Of a DNA stretch of 64,000 nt, positions 25,089-37,760 are shown one piece after another; the first letter of the stretch is position 1, and the number at the start of each line of letters is the position of its first letter. Below the pieces are notes generated by a model, which was not told the origin of the DNA, did no database searches, and saw only the letters and a list, made by a program, of their open reading frames with translations. Source of the stretch: Agapanthus africanus (Eukaryota > Streptophyta > Magnoliopsida > Asparagales > Amaryllidaceae); contig CM057340.1 of assembly GCA_030015575.1 (NCBI GenBank), forward strand, positions 748,409,632 through 748,473,631, read 5' to 3'. The position numbers and the translations under genes were made by a program.

Positions 25089-25352
25089 CCTCCACATCAA
25101 TCTCCACCACATTCTCCTCCGGCACCCGAACCACAACAACCACTTCATTACAATTTTCAAGAATTTAAAAACCGTTTTTTCCAACGATTTGATGATTTGA
25201 ATCTCAATATCAACAATCGTTTTGACAATCTCAACATCCGTCTAGATGAAACACAAGCTTATCTCCGTTACCACTTCGATTATCAGTACGCTCACACTTC
25301 ATATCCTCCACCGCCTCCATTTCATTATCACCCTCACATGGATATCGATTAG
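25089..25352 (+). pseudogene. C-terminal remnant of the envelope-like frame of the SIRE-like element
   Basis: An open stretch of 87 codons ends with a stop at 25352. It begins Pro-rich (PPHQSPPHSPPAPEPQQP), continues with a coiled-coil-like heptad region of Phe/Leu/Asn/Asp (RFDDLNLNINNRFDNL), then LRYHFDYQ, and ends in a His/Pro-rich tail. SIRE elements carry an extra frame after pol with Pro-rich and coiled-coil parts; the assignment rests on this and on the adjacent purine tract. It is only a fragment. Confidence 0.5.
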
Positions 25353-25728
25353 CCTCCACAGCCAGATGATGATGCGTATTTCTTTTATTATTTAGATTTT
25401 ATGTATTAGGATTATGCATTTGCTTGTATTTGCACTTGTCTAGATTTATGTGTGGTTTGTATTAGAAACTTATTTAGTATTTGAAGTTATGTCATTTGTA
25501 TGCTTAACTCTAAGTAGTTATTATTCATCTTTAAGAACTTTATTATTATCACGTTTTAAAAAAATCATTCATATACTTCTTTGTTTTTCGTATTTCTTCT
25601 CCATGCTTACAACTTTTTGATATTTCCAAAAATGGGGAGAAATAATGAGCATATATTAAGGGGGAGCATATGAATATATTTTCAAATTATTTTATGTGTG
25701 TTTTGTAAAATATCAAAAAGAGGGAGAT

Positions 25729-26976
25729 TGTTAGCATATGAATCTCTTTGTGTTTTGATTAATTTTGCAAAACCATATTTCAAATATACTATATGATTAC
25801 TAATCACGTCAGATTAATCAAAATGCTACACGACTGATATTATTCAAGTATAAGGACACTCAATATTGTAATTGACATCTCAAGACATTCAAAAGTCAGA
25901 CGCGCTCTATACGTATTCAAAGGATATAAACGGAGAAGCCACACGTCGAAGACATTCAAGACCTTTCTATTTTATTTGAGTCTAGGATCAAATTGATCTC
26001 AAATGGTTAGAATCAAAATTTGTATTTCAATTCTCAAACACCAAAATTTATTTTAAATTTTCTTTTAAAATTCAAAGTCCTGTATCTGAAAATATTAGAT
26101 ATAGATATCTATGATGGACGTCCATTACAGATTTTTGAAATTTTTCAAATTTGAATTTTGGTGGGATTTTTGAATTTCTAACGGTTATAAACTGCCACTA
26201 ACTATCCTATCTTTTTGGGACAGTCGTAATAACTGTCCCAACCGTCTAATTTTATAATTCTATATATAGGACTCATTTTCTCAAGTTTTAAAACCAATTC
26301 TTTTTTTAACGTTTTTATTCTCAAGTTTTGGTGAAAAATCTGCCTATCTTGTTTTCAAGTTTTTTACTACTCTTTTTCAGAGAGGAGATCTTTCTAGAGC
26401 TATTAGAGTTTTCTATTCTTAATACAAAAGAAAGATCTCTAAAAGTTTCGAAGAAACGATTGTTTTTAAACTTGTTTAAACTTGAAAATTTCTTCGAATT
26501 TGTTTTTAAACTTTTGTTAATCTCCAAAATACAATCCCTCATTTCCTTAAATCAAAACATTGATTTATCTTTTGAGATTATTAAGATTGTTAGAGTTGGT
26601 TTATTAAGATTGTAAAATCTTTTCTTATACAACCTAGTGAAGAAAGGTCTAAGGTCTTCACGTTATGAAGGTTTGGACTTGAGCCTGGAAAAAAAATCTA
26701 AGTGATTAACAGCCTGCAATTGTAAAGGTTCAGATCTGAGCCTGAGAAAAGGTCTAGGTTTCTCCACCCATAAAGAGTTACTGGATAGTGTGTTGAATCC
26801 TGAGTAGGAGTTCTTAGGCGGGAATTAGCCACAGGGTTGGTGAATCTCGATAAAAATCCTCTGTGTCCATTTACTTTTTCTGTGATTCTGTGTTGTTTCT
26901 GTGAATCTGTGTTGTGATAGTATTTGTACTTTAGACTCTGATTCTTTATTCCGCTGCATAATTTCCGTGTTTCGCA
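25729..26976 (+). repeat. LTR of the SIRE-like element
   Basis: It begins TGTTAGCATATGAATC right after AAAGAGGGAGAT and includes a TATATATAGGACTC box (about 26261). It ends in the CCGCTGCATAATTTCCG wording typical of SIRE LTR tails. The end near TTCGCA (26976) is approximate. Confidence 0.65.
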
Positions 26977-27329
26977 AAATTACTCTATGTTTGCCATAAA
27001 GCCTTATTTACCTCCCTCTAAGACTGTTTTCATCCTTTGTTCACCTTCGCATTCTTTGCATGAAAACATAGTTTCTACCCTTCGACATAGTCGATGGATA
27101 CCGCTTTGTCGCAGTCAGGGACATCAAAGATGCATCGGCAAAGAGAGTCAATTAGCGGCGAATCTTGTCAAAGTTCGATTGAGCTCATCAAAACGTCATA
27201 GAAAGAAAATTCTTCTGACGTAGAGTTGGCGTGAATGGCCGATAAGTTTTGATGGTTTGAAAGAAATAAATAGCCAGCGAGAGAGAGAGAAGAGAGAAGA
27301 TAGGTTGAGGATGGATTGGAGTGGTAGCC
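26977..27329. other. Unassigned stretch between the SIRE-like LTR and element C
   Basis: No domain, repeat or RNA gene is recognised. A 78-codon open frame (26987-27223) resembles nothing I know and is probably chance. A GA-rich run lies at 27278-27300. Confidence 0.35.
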
Positions 27330-29422
27330 TGTTTCCCCAAATAAAAGAGCAAAGCTCTATTCAAAATTAATGAGGCAGCGCCTCATGTGATCCTCACGCG
27401 AGCGCCAGTGTGCAAAGCACAAAAAAATCTATTAGAATAAAAATAAGAGTTAAAACTCTCATATAGCGCCGCACATGCTCCTCACGCGGGCGCCAGTGTG
27501 CAAAGCACAAAAAGAATTAAAACTCTCAAGTGGTGCCTCACGTGCACAACGCATGAGCGCCGACGCCCCGGTAAAATTAAATTCTACTCTCTGTTAAACA
27601 GAGCCGTTGGATCAAAGATCCAACGGAGATGATAAATCATCAAAAATGCAGAATTAAATTCCATCGAGAGAAAACATTCCCCTAATTGGATCATAGAATA
27701 AAATTCTATTTTTGGGATATATTCCCTCAATTTTTCAAAACAAGAAAGATTGCTCTCTGTAAAGCAGAAAACCCTTGGATTAAAAATCCAATGGTGATTA
27801 AAAATCACAATTTCACAGAATAGAACTCTGCATATGGAAAATATTTCCCCAATCTTGTTAGAAACAAGAAAATATGTTCTGTAAAATAGAAACCCTTGGA
27901 TCAAAGATCCAATGATGGGTAAAATTCCCCAAATTGATTGGGATCTCTTAATGAGAGATTTCTTTAAAACTAATTAACAAACTTGCCTCCACTATATAAA
28001 AGACCGAAGACTTCAAGTCTGGAATGAAAGACCCCCCCCCATAGGCTTCTAAAAACAAAAATAGAAAGTTTCAAAAAAGAATAGAGAATTAAATTCTCGA
28101 GGAAGAAGATCTCCCTTAAAGACTCTAGGTAAAGGAAAAAAAACAGAGATAAAAACATCTTATTTGTGTATCTAAGGATCTAACCCTTCTCGAAGAACTT
28201 AGTTCTTTCTCCGGATCTGAGATCCACAAGTTGAGAATTTAATTCTCATCGGGAGGAATTTGTTCTTGAGAATCAAAGACTCAGAAAGGAACTAGGAATT
28301 GAATTCCTCAAAACAAAGCATATAAGAGAAACCCAGTTATCGTAAAAAACCTTGGTTCTTAAAATGAAAGCTTGATCCTAGAGCTGCAAAACAAAGATCC
28401 TATCGATCGTTAATGGACAAAAATGCTATCAGCAGAAGAGAAAAACGCCCAGCGCCACACGTGTCCTTCACGTGGGCGCTACAGAAGAGTACTCAGCACT
28501 CACTAGGCAGCGCCCAGCGTTTAGCGCCGCACATGTTCTTCACGTGGACGCCACAGAGAGGAGTGCTTAGCAGTCACTGGGCAGTGCCGAGCGCCGCATG
28601 TGTCCCTCATGTGGGCGCCACAGACGAGTGCTCGGCACTCACCGGGCAACGCCGCACGTGTTCCTAACGTGGGCACCACAGAAGGGAAGAGTGCTTAGCA
28701 CTCACTAGGTAGTGCCTAGCGCCCCACCGCCGCACGTGCTCCCTACGTGTGCGCCGCAAAAGAGAAGAAAAGAGTGCTTAGCACTTTATAAACAGCCCAA
28801 AACGGTTGAGTGTTCAACACTTATTGGGCAGCACCTCACGTGTTCCCTATATGGATGCCATAAAGAATGCATAGCACTCCATATAAAGACAAAAGGAGTA
28901 AAGTGTTCAACATTTGTTGGGCAATCCCTATGACTGAAAGCTCCACGGGATCATATGTGGGCGTCAGAACTCATATAAGTGTTCGGCACTTTTTGCATAA
29001 AAAGGGGACTGATTATATAGAGCAAAAACAAGTGCTTAGCACTTTTTTTCAAAAAAAGATAGGAGACTAAGCAGACTAAAGTCCAAATTGGCTAAATTGC
29101 TAAAGTCTTGAAACTGAGTCCAAATGCTATGTTGCTGGTCTTAAATAAGGAATATCCTGAAATGTTGTTAAGTGGATCTTAGTCTCAAATTAGACTAACG
29201 TATCCTTAACAAAAATTCTTAAGGCCACTATAACCCTTCTCCCTCAAATACAGGATTTGGTTCAAGGGTACATCTCTTCACATCTCTGATATATGCCGTT
29301 GTAATTCTTCAACGTCTTCATAGAGGTGGCGGGTCCCGACGACCAACAACTCCTTTCATCCCATATTGATGCACTTCCAAATTGACGTGCACACCTTAAA
29401 TCAGATCATACTTCAAATTGGG
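27330..29422 (+). repeat. First part of the LTR of element C
   Basis: It holds many 13-base palindromes (AGAGCAAAGCTCT, TTGGATCAAAGATCCAA, AAGAACTTAGTTCTT, GAGAATTTAATTCTC), a TATA box in CCACTATATAAAAG (about 27992), the G-box array 28440-28750, and a conserved block at 29250-29345 shared with the other Tat-type LTRs. It stops at the TTGGG duplication where element A begins. Confidence 0.75.
28440..28760. repeat. Array of nested G-box inverted repeats
   Basis: About five repeats of roughly 60-85 bases each carry an outer arm GGCGC/GCGCC and inner ACGTG/CACGT arms around a short pyrimidine loop, separated by AGTGCTTAGCACT-type palindromes. Units begin near 28447, 28526, 28591, 28650 and 28731. 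Confidence 0.7.
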
Positions 29423-30488
29423 TGTTCCCACCAAAAAAAATTTGCGCAAAAGAGCCCAAGGTATCAAATGGCAGCGATACGTTTAAGAAAATGTGAACCA
29501 GTATTTTCCGGGCTGTATTTTGACAAACCCCCAAATGAAAAACGGCTAAATTCTGATGGTATCGAAAGCGCCTCGAAAAATCCATTGATTTGATATATTA
29601 TGGGCTTCATAATTCATCCGGGGTCAAAAGTTATGAGCAAATATGCTATGCACGTGTAATCTAAGGAAGAAAATACGAACCAGTATTTTCCGGGCTGCAT
29701 TTTAACAAACTCCCGAATGAGAAATAGCTAAATTCTGATGGTATCGAAAGTGTCTCGAAAAATCCTTCGATTTGATATATTATGGGCCTCATAATTTATC
29801 CGGGATCAAAAATTATGAGGCATCACGTGCCCACACGTAACCGGGCATCACGTGCCCATACGTGACCATTTACAGGCAAAGCCTACAAGCACTGAATAAA
29901 ATAAATAATCGGAAATAATTAATCAGTGGGGTCACGTGCCAACACGTGATGGGTCTTTAAACCCACTGAAAAGAATTAAAGGTATAATAAAATAACAAGG
30001 AAAAACCCCAATGGGGCATCACGTGCCAACACGTGACCATGGGTCACGTGCTGACACGTGATAATTCCTGAGTTCTTTAACGCAACAGAAATAAATTCTG
30101 GTCAAATGCTTAATCAGGGTGTCACGTGCTAACACGTGATCGGCTTTAAAAGCCTTCTGAATTAATAGAATTAAATTCTAATTAAAAGAGAATCAAAAAC
30201 CCTAACTAGGAAAGTATTTCTCTAAATCTTTCCAAACAAAAAAAGAGATTATAGGGAACTGTTGGATTAAAATCTAAGGGTGATTAAAAATCACCAATTT
30301 ATGGAAAGATTTTAGACAAGGAAAGATTTCCCTAAAATTTACCAAGAATAACAAACAGAATATCTTTTGGATTAAAAATCCAATGGTGAATAAAATTCAC
30401 TAAGTAATCTAAAAGATCATATTAGTTATGAAAAAACAAACAAAATCTTTCAATGAGAGATTTACTAAACAAATTGATTCTTTTCCTT

Positions 30489-30504
30489 CTCCTATAAATA
30501 GGAG
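30489..30504 (+). promoter_or_regulatory. TATA box inside a palindrome, LTR of element A
   Basis: CTCCTATAAATAGGAG places the TATA box at the centre of a 16-base palindrome. The same wording recurs in the second LTR at 42587-42602. It is the likely start region for the element's transcript. Confidence 0.65.
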
Positions 30505-31439
30505 CTAAGAAGAGAAGAGGGAAATAGAATTTTGGGATCTTGAAATTTTCCAAAAGGCAATTAGCAGAAAGAAGAGAAAGGAGAATTTAATTCTCAAGAA
30601 AGAAAACCCTAGGTGAGAAAAGAGAAAGGGATCAAAGCTTCATAAAACAAAAAAGATAATTTAATTCTCAATTTAAGAGTTTAACTTTTCTGGAAAAGAA
30701 CTTAGTTCTTTCTCTGGTTGAAGATCTGCAGAAGCAAATTTCCCCATAGGTTGAGAATTTAATTCTCATCGGGTTGAGATTCTTCCATGCAGATCCAAAA
30801 CTTAGAGGGAGAATTGGGTTTAGAGAATTTAATTCTCCTAAATTCACAGGAATTTAATTCCTCCAAGATGAAACTAGGGTTTAACCCTATATGAGAATTT
30901 AATTCTCCTAAAATTATAGGAATTTAATTCCTTCAAGATGAACAAAACTAAGGTTTAAGCCTAATTGAGAATTTAATTCTCTCAAATTTACAGGAACTTG
31001 ATTCCTCCTAAAATAAAATTAGGGTTTAACCCTATACAAGAATTTAATTCTTTTACATATATGGGAATTTAATTCCCCTAAAAGGAAATTAGGGTTTAAC
31101 CCTACATAAGAATTTAATTCTTTCACAATAGGAATTTAATTCCTCCAAAATCATAATTAGGGTTCAACCCTACAGAGAATTTAATTCTTAAAAATATGGA
31201 TACTTAAAAGATCTCCACGTATGCAAAGATCTAAGGTCACGTGGCCCCACGTGACCCCTAAAAAGATCCCCAAAAATGAAAAGGAAAAAGCTTTGAGGCA
31301 ATGCCTCACGTGCTCCCACGTGACCTCCAAAACAAAGAGAATAAAAGCAAAGGAAATGTGGGCTTTGGGCGCTCTCACGTGTTAACACGTGACCCCTAAT
31401 AAATGTCTTAACAAATCAGTGCATGAATGCCTATCACGT

Positions 31440-31870
31440 GCCCACACATGATGGCTAAAAATTAAAAGTGTTTAACACTTATTTGTAGAACAAAGTGAGG
31501 AGATCTGGCCCCACCTTTGGGCGTCCTCACGTGTCCCCACGTGACCCCTTTTTCTTTAGTGTTTAACACTAATTTGAGAGCTTTATTTCCAATGTTTAAC
31601 ACTGATTATCTTTTAGTGTTTAACACTAATTTGAGAATCTTATTTCCAGTGTTTAACACTGTTGTTTTTTTAGTGTTTAACACTAATTCGAGAGCTTTAT
31701 TGCCAGTGTTTAACACTGATTGTCTTTTAGTGTTTAACACTAATTTGAGAATCTTATTTCCAGTGTTTAACACTGTTGTTTTCTAGTGTTTAAACACTAA
31801 TTTGAGAGCTTTATTTCTAGTGTTTAACACTACCGTTCTCTAGTATTTAACACTACTTTTAGCCAAATTG
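31440..31870. repeat. AGTGTTTAACACT palindrome array in the 5' LTR of element A
   Basis: About a dozen copies of the 13-base palindrome are spaced by roughly 25-30 bases, with alternating spacers (TTTGAGAATCTTATTTCC and TTTGAGAGCTTTATTTCC). The second LTR has the counterpart at 43560-43940. Confidence 0.85.
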
Positions 31871-32282
31871 GCTAATTTTCCAGAGGCAAAAGACTCCCCT
31901 TCAACTGAATCTCAAAATTGAGTAAAATTCAGAGCTACAATGTTTAATGCTCAGTCAAAGATAGAAATATTATCAGAGCCCTCAAACTCTTGTTTAGCAT
32001 TGCTAAATGATGAGGGGCTGAACCTAGACAAATATCTAATGGTCCAACAAAAGGCCAATATTTCAAACTTAATTGGACTTAGCCCAAGTTGGCCATAAGT
32101 CCTCAATTCAGACTTAACTGAGCCAGTGTGCTCATAATTTAATTAATTGATCTTAGTTCCAAATTGGACTACAGATCATTTAATCCACTTTGGTTTAAGG
32201 GTACATCTCTTCACTCCTCTGATATTTGTCGTTGTAATCCTTCAACGTCTTCAGAGAGGTGACGGGTCCCGACAACCACACA

Positions 32283-32800
32283 TTTCATGGACTGTGGGAC
32301 CTTAAACACATGGACTATGATGTTCTTAACCTTGACCGTGATGTCTTTAAACTAACATCAGACTGTGGGGTCCTTAAACCCATGGACTATGATGTCCTTA
32401 ACCTCGACCGTGATGTTTTTAAACTAACATCGGACTGTCTGGTCCTTAAACCCATGGACTGTGATGTCCTTAACCTTGACCGTGATGTTTTTAAACTAAC
32501 ATTGGACTGTGGGGTCCTTAAACCAATGGACTATGATGCCCTTAACCTTGACCGTGATGTCTTTAAACTACTTAAACCCACGGACTATAATGTCCTTAAC
32601 CTCGGCCGTGATGTCTTTAAACTAACATTGGACTGTGGGATCCTTAAACCCATGGACTATGATGTCCTTAACCTCGACCGCGATGTCTTTAAACTAACAT
32701 TGGATCGAGATGTCCTTAAACTAACGATGGACCGCAATGTCCTTAAACTAATCGACCGCAATGTCACTAAACTAAACAATAGAGCCCAATTGCTCTCTTG
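32283..32800 (+). repeat. 72-bp tandem array with an open 24-residue peptide repeat (5' LTR of A)
   Basis: The unit is GACTGTGGGGTCCTTAAACC plus two related sub-units ending in a GATGTCYTTAAAC core; 24 + 21 + 27 bases make 72. Because 72 is a multiple of three and the unit has no stop, an open frame runs from 32259 to 32810 with a repeat of the LDCGVLKP-MDYDVLNL-DRDVFKLT type. It is likely a by-product of the repeat, but its openness is notable. Confidence 0.85.
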
Positions 32801-33187
32801 TTGGATCTAAACGATTCCGTTAAGTTGATCTTAGTCTAAAATGAGACTAACGTATCCTTAACAAATATTTAAGTTGATCGTAGTCTCAAATGAGGCTAAC
32901 GTATCCTTAAACCCAACCCCCAAACCCAAATCTAAGAAAGATACGGATTTGGACTAGTCCACGCCCTACGGGCGACAACATAAATTAGTCTCCGTATACA
33001 ATCCACGGGCAATCACAAACAAAACAAACACCCACGACACGAAGTGACCATATGGAGAAAGAGAAAGTTGTTACCGCGATGCGGTAGCGTAATTAACTGC
33101 AGGGGCTTGCGCCTGCAGGGAAGAGCGTCTCCACCTGCGGAGACATTCGCCGCGTCTCCACCGCGTCTTTCGGAGGGGAACAGATTC

Positions 33188-33205
33188 TGGCACGCCCGGT
33201 GGGAC
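33188..33205 (+). other. Primer-binding site of element A
   Basis: TGGCACGCCCGGTGGGAC lies six bases after the LTR end. This wording is standard for Ogre/Tat kin, where an arginine tRNA primer has been reported. I did not verify the tRNA. Confidence 0.8.
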
Positions 33206-33333
33206 CTTTTCCTCTTTCCACTCCACACTTCGTGTGTCATGTTCGCGAACGAATCGCGGTTTACTAATGGTTGCCCTTGGATTCAAGGTACTGAGATTTG
33301 GCGTTTTGCTTGGTGCAGAAAGCGAAGGATCAA

Positions 33334-36300
33334 TGGCGTTCACTTGCATGAAGTGTTCCACCTGCAACTATAACTCGCGCTCCGCCTCATCTGGAGGCGT
33401 AGCTTATGGGCCCCAAGCGGCTTCTCTGTTCACGATGCCGGTGGACCAGGTGACTCAGGCCACCACCTGATTGTTTTTCGGGACTATGCTCCCACCGATG
33501 AGCTTCAGCACTCCCGTACCAACACCAGAAGCTCCCAAGAAGTCGGTCTTCGATCGTCTTGCTACTACTGCGGCCCCCCTCAACGGGTCGTCCAGCTCCA
33601 GCAATTCGGTTTTCTCCAGATTGGGCCAGAATTCCTGTGGGCCCATGATGAAGCCTGCAACTCAAGAAAAGGTTGCTCCGAAGAGAGTAACCAACCCTGC
33701 TCCTGAATTCGTCAAGGCAGCTTCTCCTGCCAAGGGGTCGGTCTTTACAAGACTGACTATCCCGGCTTCCATGCCCGCTCCCGCTCCTGCTCCAAGGTCT
33801 GTTTTTGACAGATTAAACACTACTACTCAATGGACATCGGTCTTCCAGAGGCTGATACCGGCAATGCCTCACCAGAACAGGGGGCATGACGAAGTCACCC
33901 ATCAAGCTGAAACCATCCCGACAGCTCGACACGCTCGACGTTGCCATTGGCGCCGGGTAAAGAAAGCTGGGGGCAACTCTCCCTTTGGGCTAACTCTACC
34001 AGCCCCAACGGTGGAAGTCAATGCTACTGTTCTAACAGGGAACAGTTTCGAGTTGCTGAACAAGGTGCGTAGGAACTCCTACCGCCGTACTGAAAAGATC
34101 TCCTCCATCCATGGAGAACGTTGCGGAAGCAATGCCAGAACAGTCCCCTCAGCGGCTATCCTCCAAAATCTATAAAGTCTGGCGGCAGGTTCGGAACTTA
34201 GTAGTTGATCAAGATTACCCTCGCCGACAGAAAAAGGCGAAGGTTCAACAAGAAGAGAACCGTCTTGCTAGGCCATAAAAGGCAACAGCTGTCTGAGTGC
34301 CCGCTGCGACACCCCCCTCGACTTCAACTGCTCAAAAGGGGAGGAAGCCAAAGAAAGCCACTGTGACTGCAGCAAATCGTAAAGACACTGAGCCCAAACG
34401 CTCCAAGTCTGGGGGCATGATGGTATACACTGTTTACATGGCTTCTGGGAAAGACGAAAGTCGCACTTCAACAGACCATCGACCGCTTAACCGATCAATA
34501 ACAAGGGCTCAAGAACAACAACAGCAGAAACTTCAGGAGATGCTGACTGCAATGGTTGCACTCACCGGACCAAAAGAAAGCCCGGAGGCATCATCAGAGC
34601 AGCGTCATGAACAAGAAACCGATGTTGACTTCCTTCGAAGAGTCCTCGAAAAAAAGGATAAAGAATCCGTAGAACAGGCGGATAATATAAAGCGAATGGC
34701 GCTTCTCTTCCAAGACATGGTCGGGATGATGTTACAGCCGGATCCTCCAGCCGAAGACCCTCTGATCATTATTGAAGATGACAAAGGGGAAACGTCGAAT
34801 CCTCCTCCGGCTCTTTCAGCAGCCAAAGAGGAAACCATTTCTAAAGCCGCTTTGGATGACTACATTGCTCAGCAAATACGAGCTCACCAGGCGAATGAAG
34901 CGTCCGGCCAAGTTTTTAAAACTGGGCGACCATATCCAGACTGGTATGACCAGATAAAGTACCCACCGGGATATACCATCCCTAAGTTTCATGTATATAA
35001 AGGGACATGAAATCCGCATCAACATGTCGCCCAGTTCAGGGCTCTATGTAGTAATACCGGGGGTGATGACAAGCTTTTGCTCCGCCAATTCGTCGGCAGC
35101 TTATCGGAGACGGCATTTGAGTGGTACTCCGAGCTTCCAAACGACTCCGTCAAGACTTTCGCTGAAATGGAGTTGTTATTCACCCAGCGATTCGCGAGTG
35201 CTAGTGAACGCACCCCAATAACGGCGTTGATCAATGCAAGGGTGAAGCCGGGCGAAACTTGGGTTCAATACGCAATCCGATGGCGAAATCTGTGGTCAAA
35301 GTGAGAACAGCACATTGAGGAAGCGCCAGCGATGGGCATGTTCGTAGGCACTCTGGACCCTCAGGCAACGATTTCCCAGTTCATGATGTTCTTCAAGCCG
35401 ACCACCTTCCAGGCCTTGATCGACAAGCTGGCCTAAATGGACCAGATGGGCCATAGACCATCCTCCTCAAAGAGGATCCTCGGAATGAGAAGGGGAAAGG
35501 GAAAGCAACCTTCGTCGCCAATGCTCAACAACAACCGAGTGGCCCGAGACCGGTTGTTCGCCAAAGCAACAAGCGGCAATCCCTTGATGAGAAGTTGAGA
35601 CGTCCTTACTCATTTCCTCAGGATAAAATAAGGAAACTGTTGAAACTAGCAGTGCGCAATGGGCTCATTACTCTACCGGAGTCGAGACACCCACCGCAAC
35701 CAAACGGCGTCAACGATCCCAATTACTGCCCCTACCACCGAGTATTGGGCCATCTGATCGAAGACTACTACGTCTTCAAAAACTTGGTTGAAAACCAATA
35801 CTAACAGGGCAAGTTCGCGCTATCTGAAAACTGGAAGGTGAATTCGCCACAACAGCATACTCCTAAAAGGGTGGACACACCGAGGGCATCGTTCTCTTTT
35901 ATAGAAGAAGCTCCATGGGAAGTTGTTCTTTTAACAAAAACTAAAAGAATGCTGAAAGATCTTCAAATATGCCCGGCGGTCAGGTGGAAAAGCCCGCTTG
36001 AGCCGGAGACTATCGTGGGGATGCTGAAACCACACCCAATATTGGGAGTTAACAGTGATGGTGGACAAAACATTCAGGCCCAGCCGTAAAAGTCTTCGAA
36101 GAAAAAAAAGAAAAACAAAAAGCCCGCGCAGTTTGATGACAAGCGCACGGATCTGTAAAAACATATTGATGTGCTGGATGAATATAACCAGAAGACGTGG
36201 ACCCTGATCACACTCCAAGAATTTCTCAACAATATCCTTGAGAGCGGAGATAACGACAATAACGATGGGGATGACTCGTCAGAAGAATCTGAAGACTATG

Positions 36301-36760
36301 TGGCAAGTTGCCACATGATCTCTTATTCGGTGTTAACTAACGAAGAAGCTCACTCGGCGATAAAAGACGGCATAAAAAAGCTGGGGGCAGGATCGAAACC
36401 AAAACCCTTGGAATCGTCTGACAAGATGATCGACTTGCTACTGAACGAAGCCTGTCAGAAAAGCAAAGCCAATCGAGAGCGCGAACTGGCTATATTCGAA
36501 AAAGCCAAACACCGATGACTGAATGAAAAGGTCGAGGCACCCCAACTGGGTCAAAGCATCCCTATCGCCAGCAAAAGCAAGCTTAAAATAAGGAAACGAT
36601 TCGCTAGGGCCCTGTCAATAGGAATGAAGTTGCCCTCTTTCAGAGGAAATCCTCCTGGCAGTATACATCTTGATGAAGCGGACATACATCCTAACTTCTG
36701 CTTATACCATCAGAGGATTGCACACCCTACAGAGGACTGCATCGCCTTTAAAAACTAGTG
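33334..36760 (+). pseudogene. gag-like coding region of element A
   Basis: A short leader peptide begins MAFTCMKCSTCNYNSRSA (33334); element C has a relative at its own gag start. SVFDRL/SVFTRL/SVFQRL repeats (33540-33860) are typical of the Ogre/Tat gag start. Then come RSITRAQEQQQQKLQEM (34482 on), PYPDWYDQIKYPPGYTIP (34930 on), and a core gag domain with FEWYSELPNDSVKTFAEME (35118 on). Two zinc-knuckle-like stretches follow: CPYHRVLGHLIED (about 35729) and CLYHQRIAHPTEDC (about 36697). The region would make the coat protein that packages the element's RNA. It is broken in about six places. No pol follows. Confidence 0.8.
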
Positions 36761-36769
36761 GCGGGGATA

Positions 36770-37210
36770 TGTTGCCCACCGATAACACGTTCAATGAATG
36801 AAGCGCAAGGCTCATCGGGAACATAAAAGCACGACAGATGAGCGCAAAAGAGCTGCTGGCAACTGTCACATAGTCAACATCAAGAGATCGCAAGTTATCA
36901 CCTTTAGAAGCGACTCTGACGAAGAAATCGCTCTCAACCCTCTCTTCAAGGAATCCACCTCCGACACAAAAGATGCGAAGATTTGCGAGAAAATCTAGCT
37001 TCGTAATCGTACGTTGCCCGAAAAATCTCGGACCTATGACTGAAACGTCTTTAAACTATTACAAACCCGCGGCATCCCTAGGCTGACGTAGTAAAAAAAA
37101 AGAGGTATGTCCACAAGCAAGATGGGCACGGATGAAAACCCGAAAGGGCTCCGTGAGTAAAAACAGCAAGGCTACCGACGAGTTTTGTGAAAACCTGAAA
37201 GGGCGCAATC
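36770..37210 (+). other. Transition from gag-like region to tandem arrays in element A
   Basis: It has scattered open frames without recognised domains, including a basic stretch with HREHKSTTDERKRAAG (36800 on). It may be the eroded tail of gag. There is no protease motif. Confidence 0.4.
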
Positions 37211-37214
37211 TCAT

Positions 37215-37760
37215 TAAAAGACACTTGCAAGGTCCTCTCGACCTTGTGAGGAGAAAATACCTGCGTGAGATCCTTACGACTCACAAAGGAGCAACACACT
37301 TAGGGATCCCCACGATTCCTAAGGAGAAATTACACTTACGAGATCCTCACGACTCGTAAGGAGAATTCCCCTTTGAGACCCTCACGGCTCATAGGGTTCA
37401 AAAGCCTTAAGTTACAGGGATCTGAACCTGTTCTTAAGCCATCACAATCTCCAATTTTTCCCTATAAGTGGTTCAATATTGACCCTTGTATACAATCCAC
37501 GGGCACGAATGAAAATTTTCCTAACAGAGTCCCACCGGCGACTAGGGATATGCTCACACGGTGAACAAACACTTGTAGGTCCTCTCAACTTGCAAGGAGA
37601 AAACACTCTTGTAAGATCCTTACGACTTATAAGAGAACACACACTTAAAAATCCTCACAGTTCTTAAGGAGAAAACACACCTACGGGATCCTCACGACTT
37701 GTAGGGAGAAATACTTTTATGAGACCCTTACGGGTCGTAAAGTCAAAAAGCCTTAGTCAA
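37215..37760 (+). repeat. Stem-loop repeat array 1 in the 3' region of element A
   Basis: Units of about 35-45 bases contain a stem-loop with loop wording ATCCTCACGA and arms that differ from unit to unit but still pair, for example TTACGAG/CTCGTAA (37334-37358), TTAGG/CCTAA (about 37309-37323) and CTTGTAAG/CTTATAAG (about 37612-37633). Most units are followed by GGAGAAA and ACAC. Confidence 0.8.

Larger units (their letters stand above)
24881..26976 (+). mobile_element. 3' end of a SIRE/Maximus-like Ty1/copia element
   Basis: A short coding remnant (25089-25352), a non-coding stretch with several GGGGAG/GGGGGAG purine runs (25631-25728), and an LTR of about 1.25 kb (25729-26976) follow in the order seen at the 3' end of SIRE elements. 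The rest of the element is absent. It is an old fragment. Its left edge is not defined; 24881-25088 has no recognisable content. Confidence 0.65.
29423..33182 (+). repeat. 5' LTR of element A
   Basis: In order: a duplicated block of about 190 bases (29480-29580 and 29670-29770, ACCAGTATTTTCCGGGCTG); paired G-box palindromes (29820-30145); a palindrome-framed TATA box (30489-30504); many GAATTTAATTC-type palindromes (30580-31190); AGTGTTTAACACT repeats (31440-31865); a conserved block (32180-32278); and the 72-bp array (32283-32800). It ends in AACA at 33182. Confidence 0.9.

Noticed and set aside
26987-27223. A 78-codon frame as a gene
   Set aside because: No recognisable domain, no upstream signals, and repeat-derived surroundings.
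28440-28760. CRISPR-like spaced repeats
   Set aside because: Plant context, palindromic G-box units with related spacers, inside an LTR.
32259-32810. A 183-codon open frame (and its 252-codon counterpart at 44373-45131) as a host gene
   Set aside because: It is entirely a 72-bp tandem repeat inside an LTR; openness follows from unit length and lack of stops.
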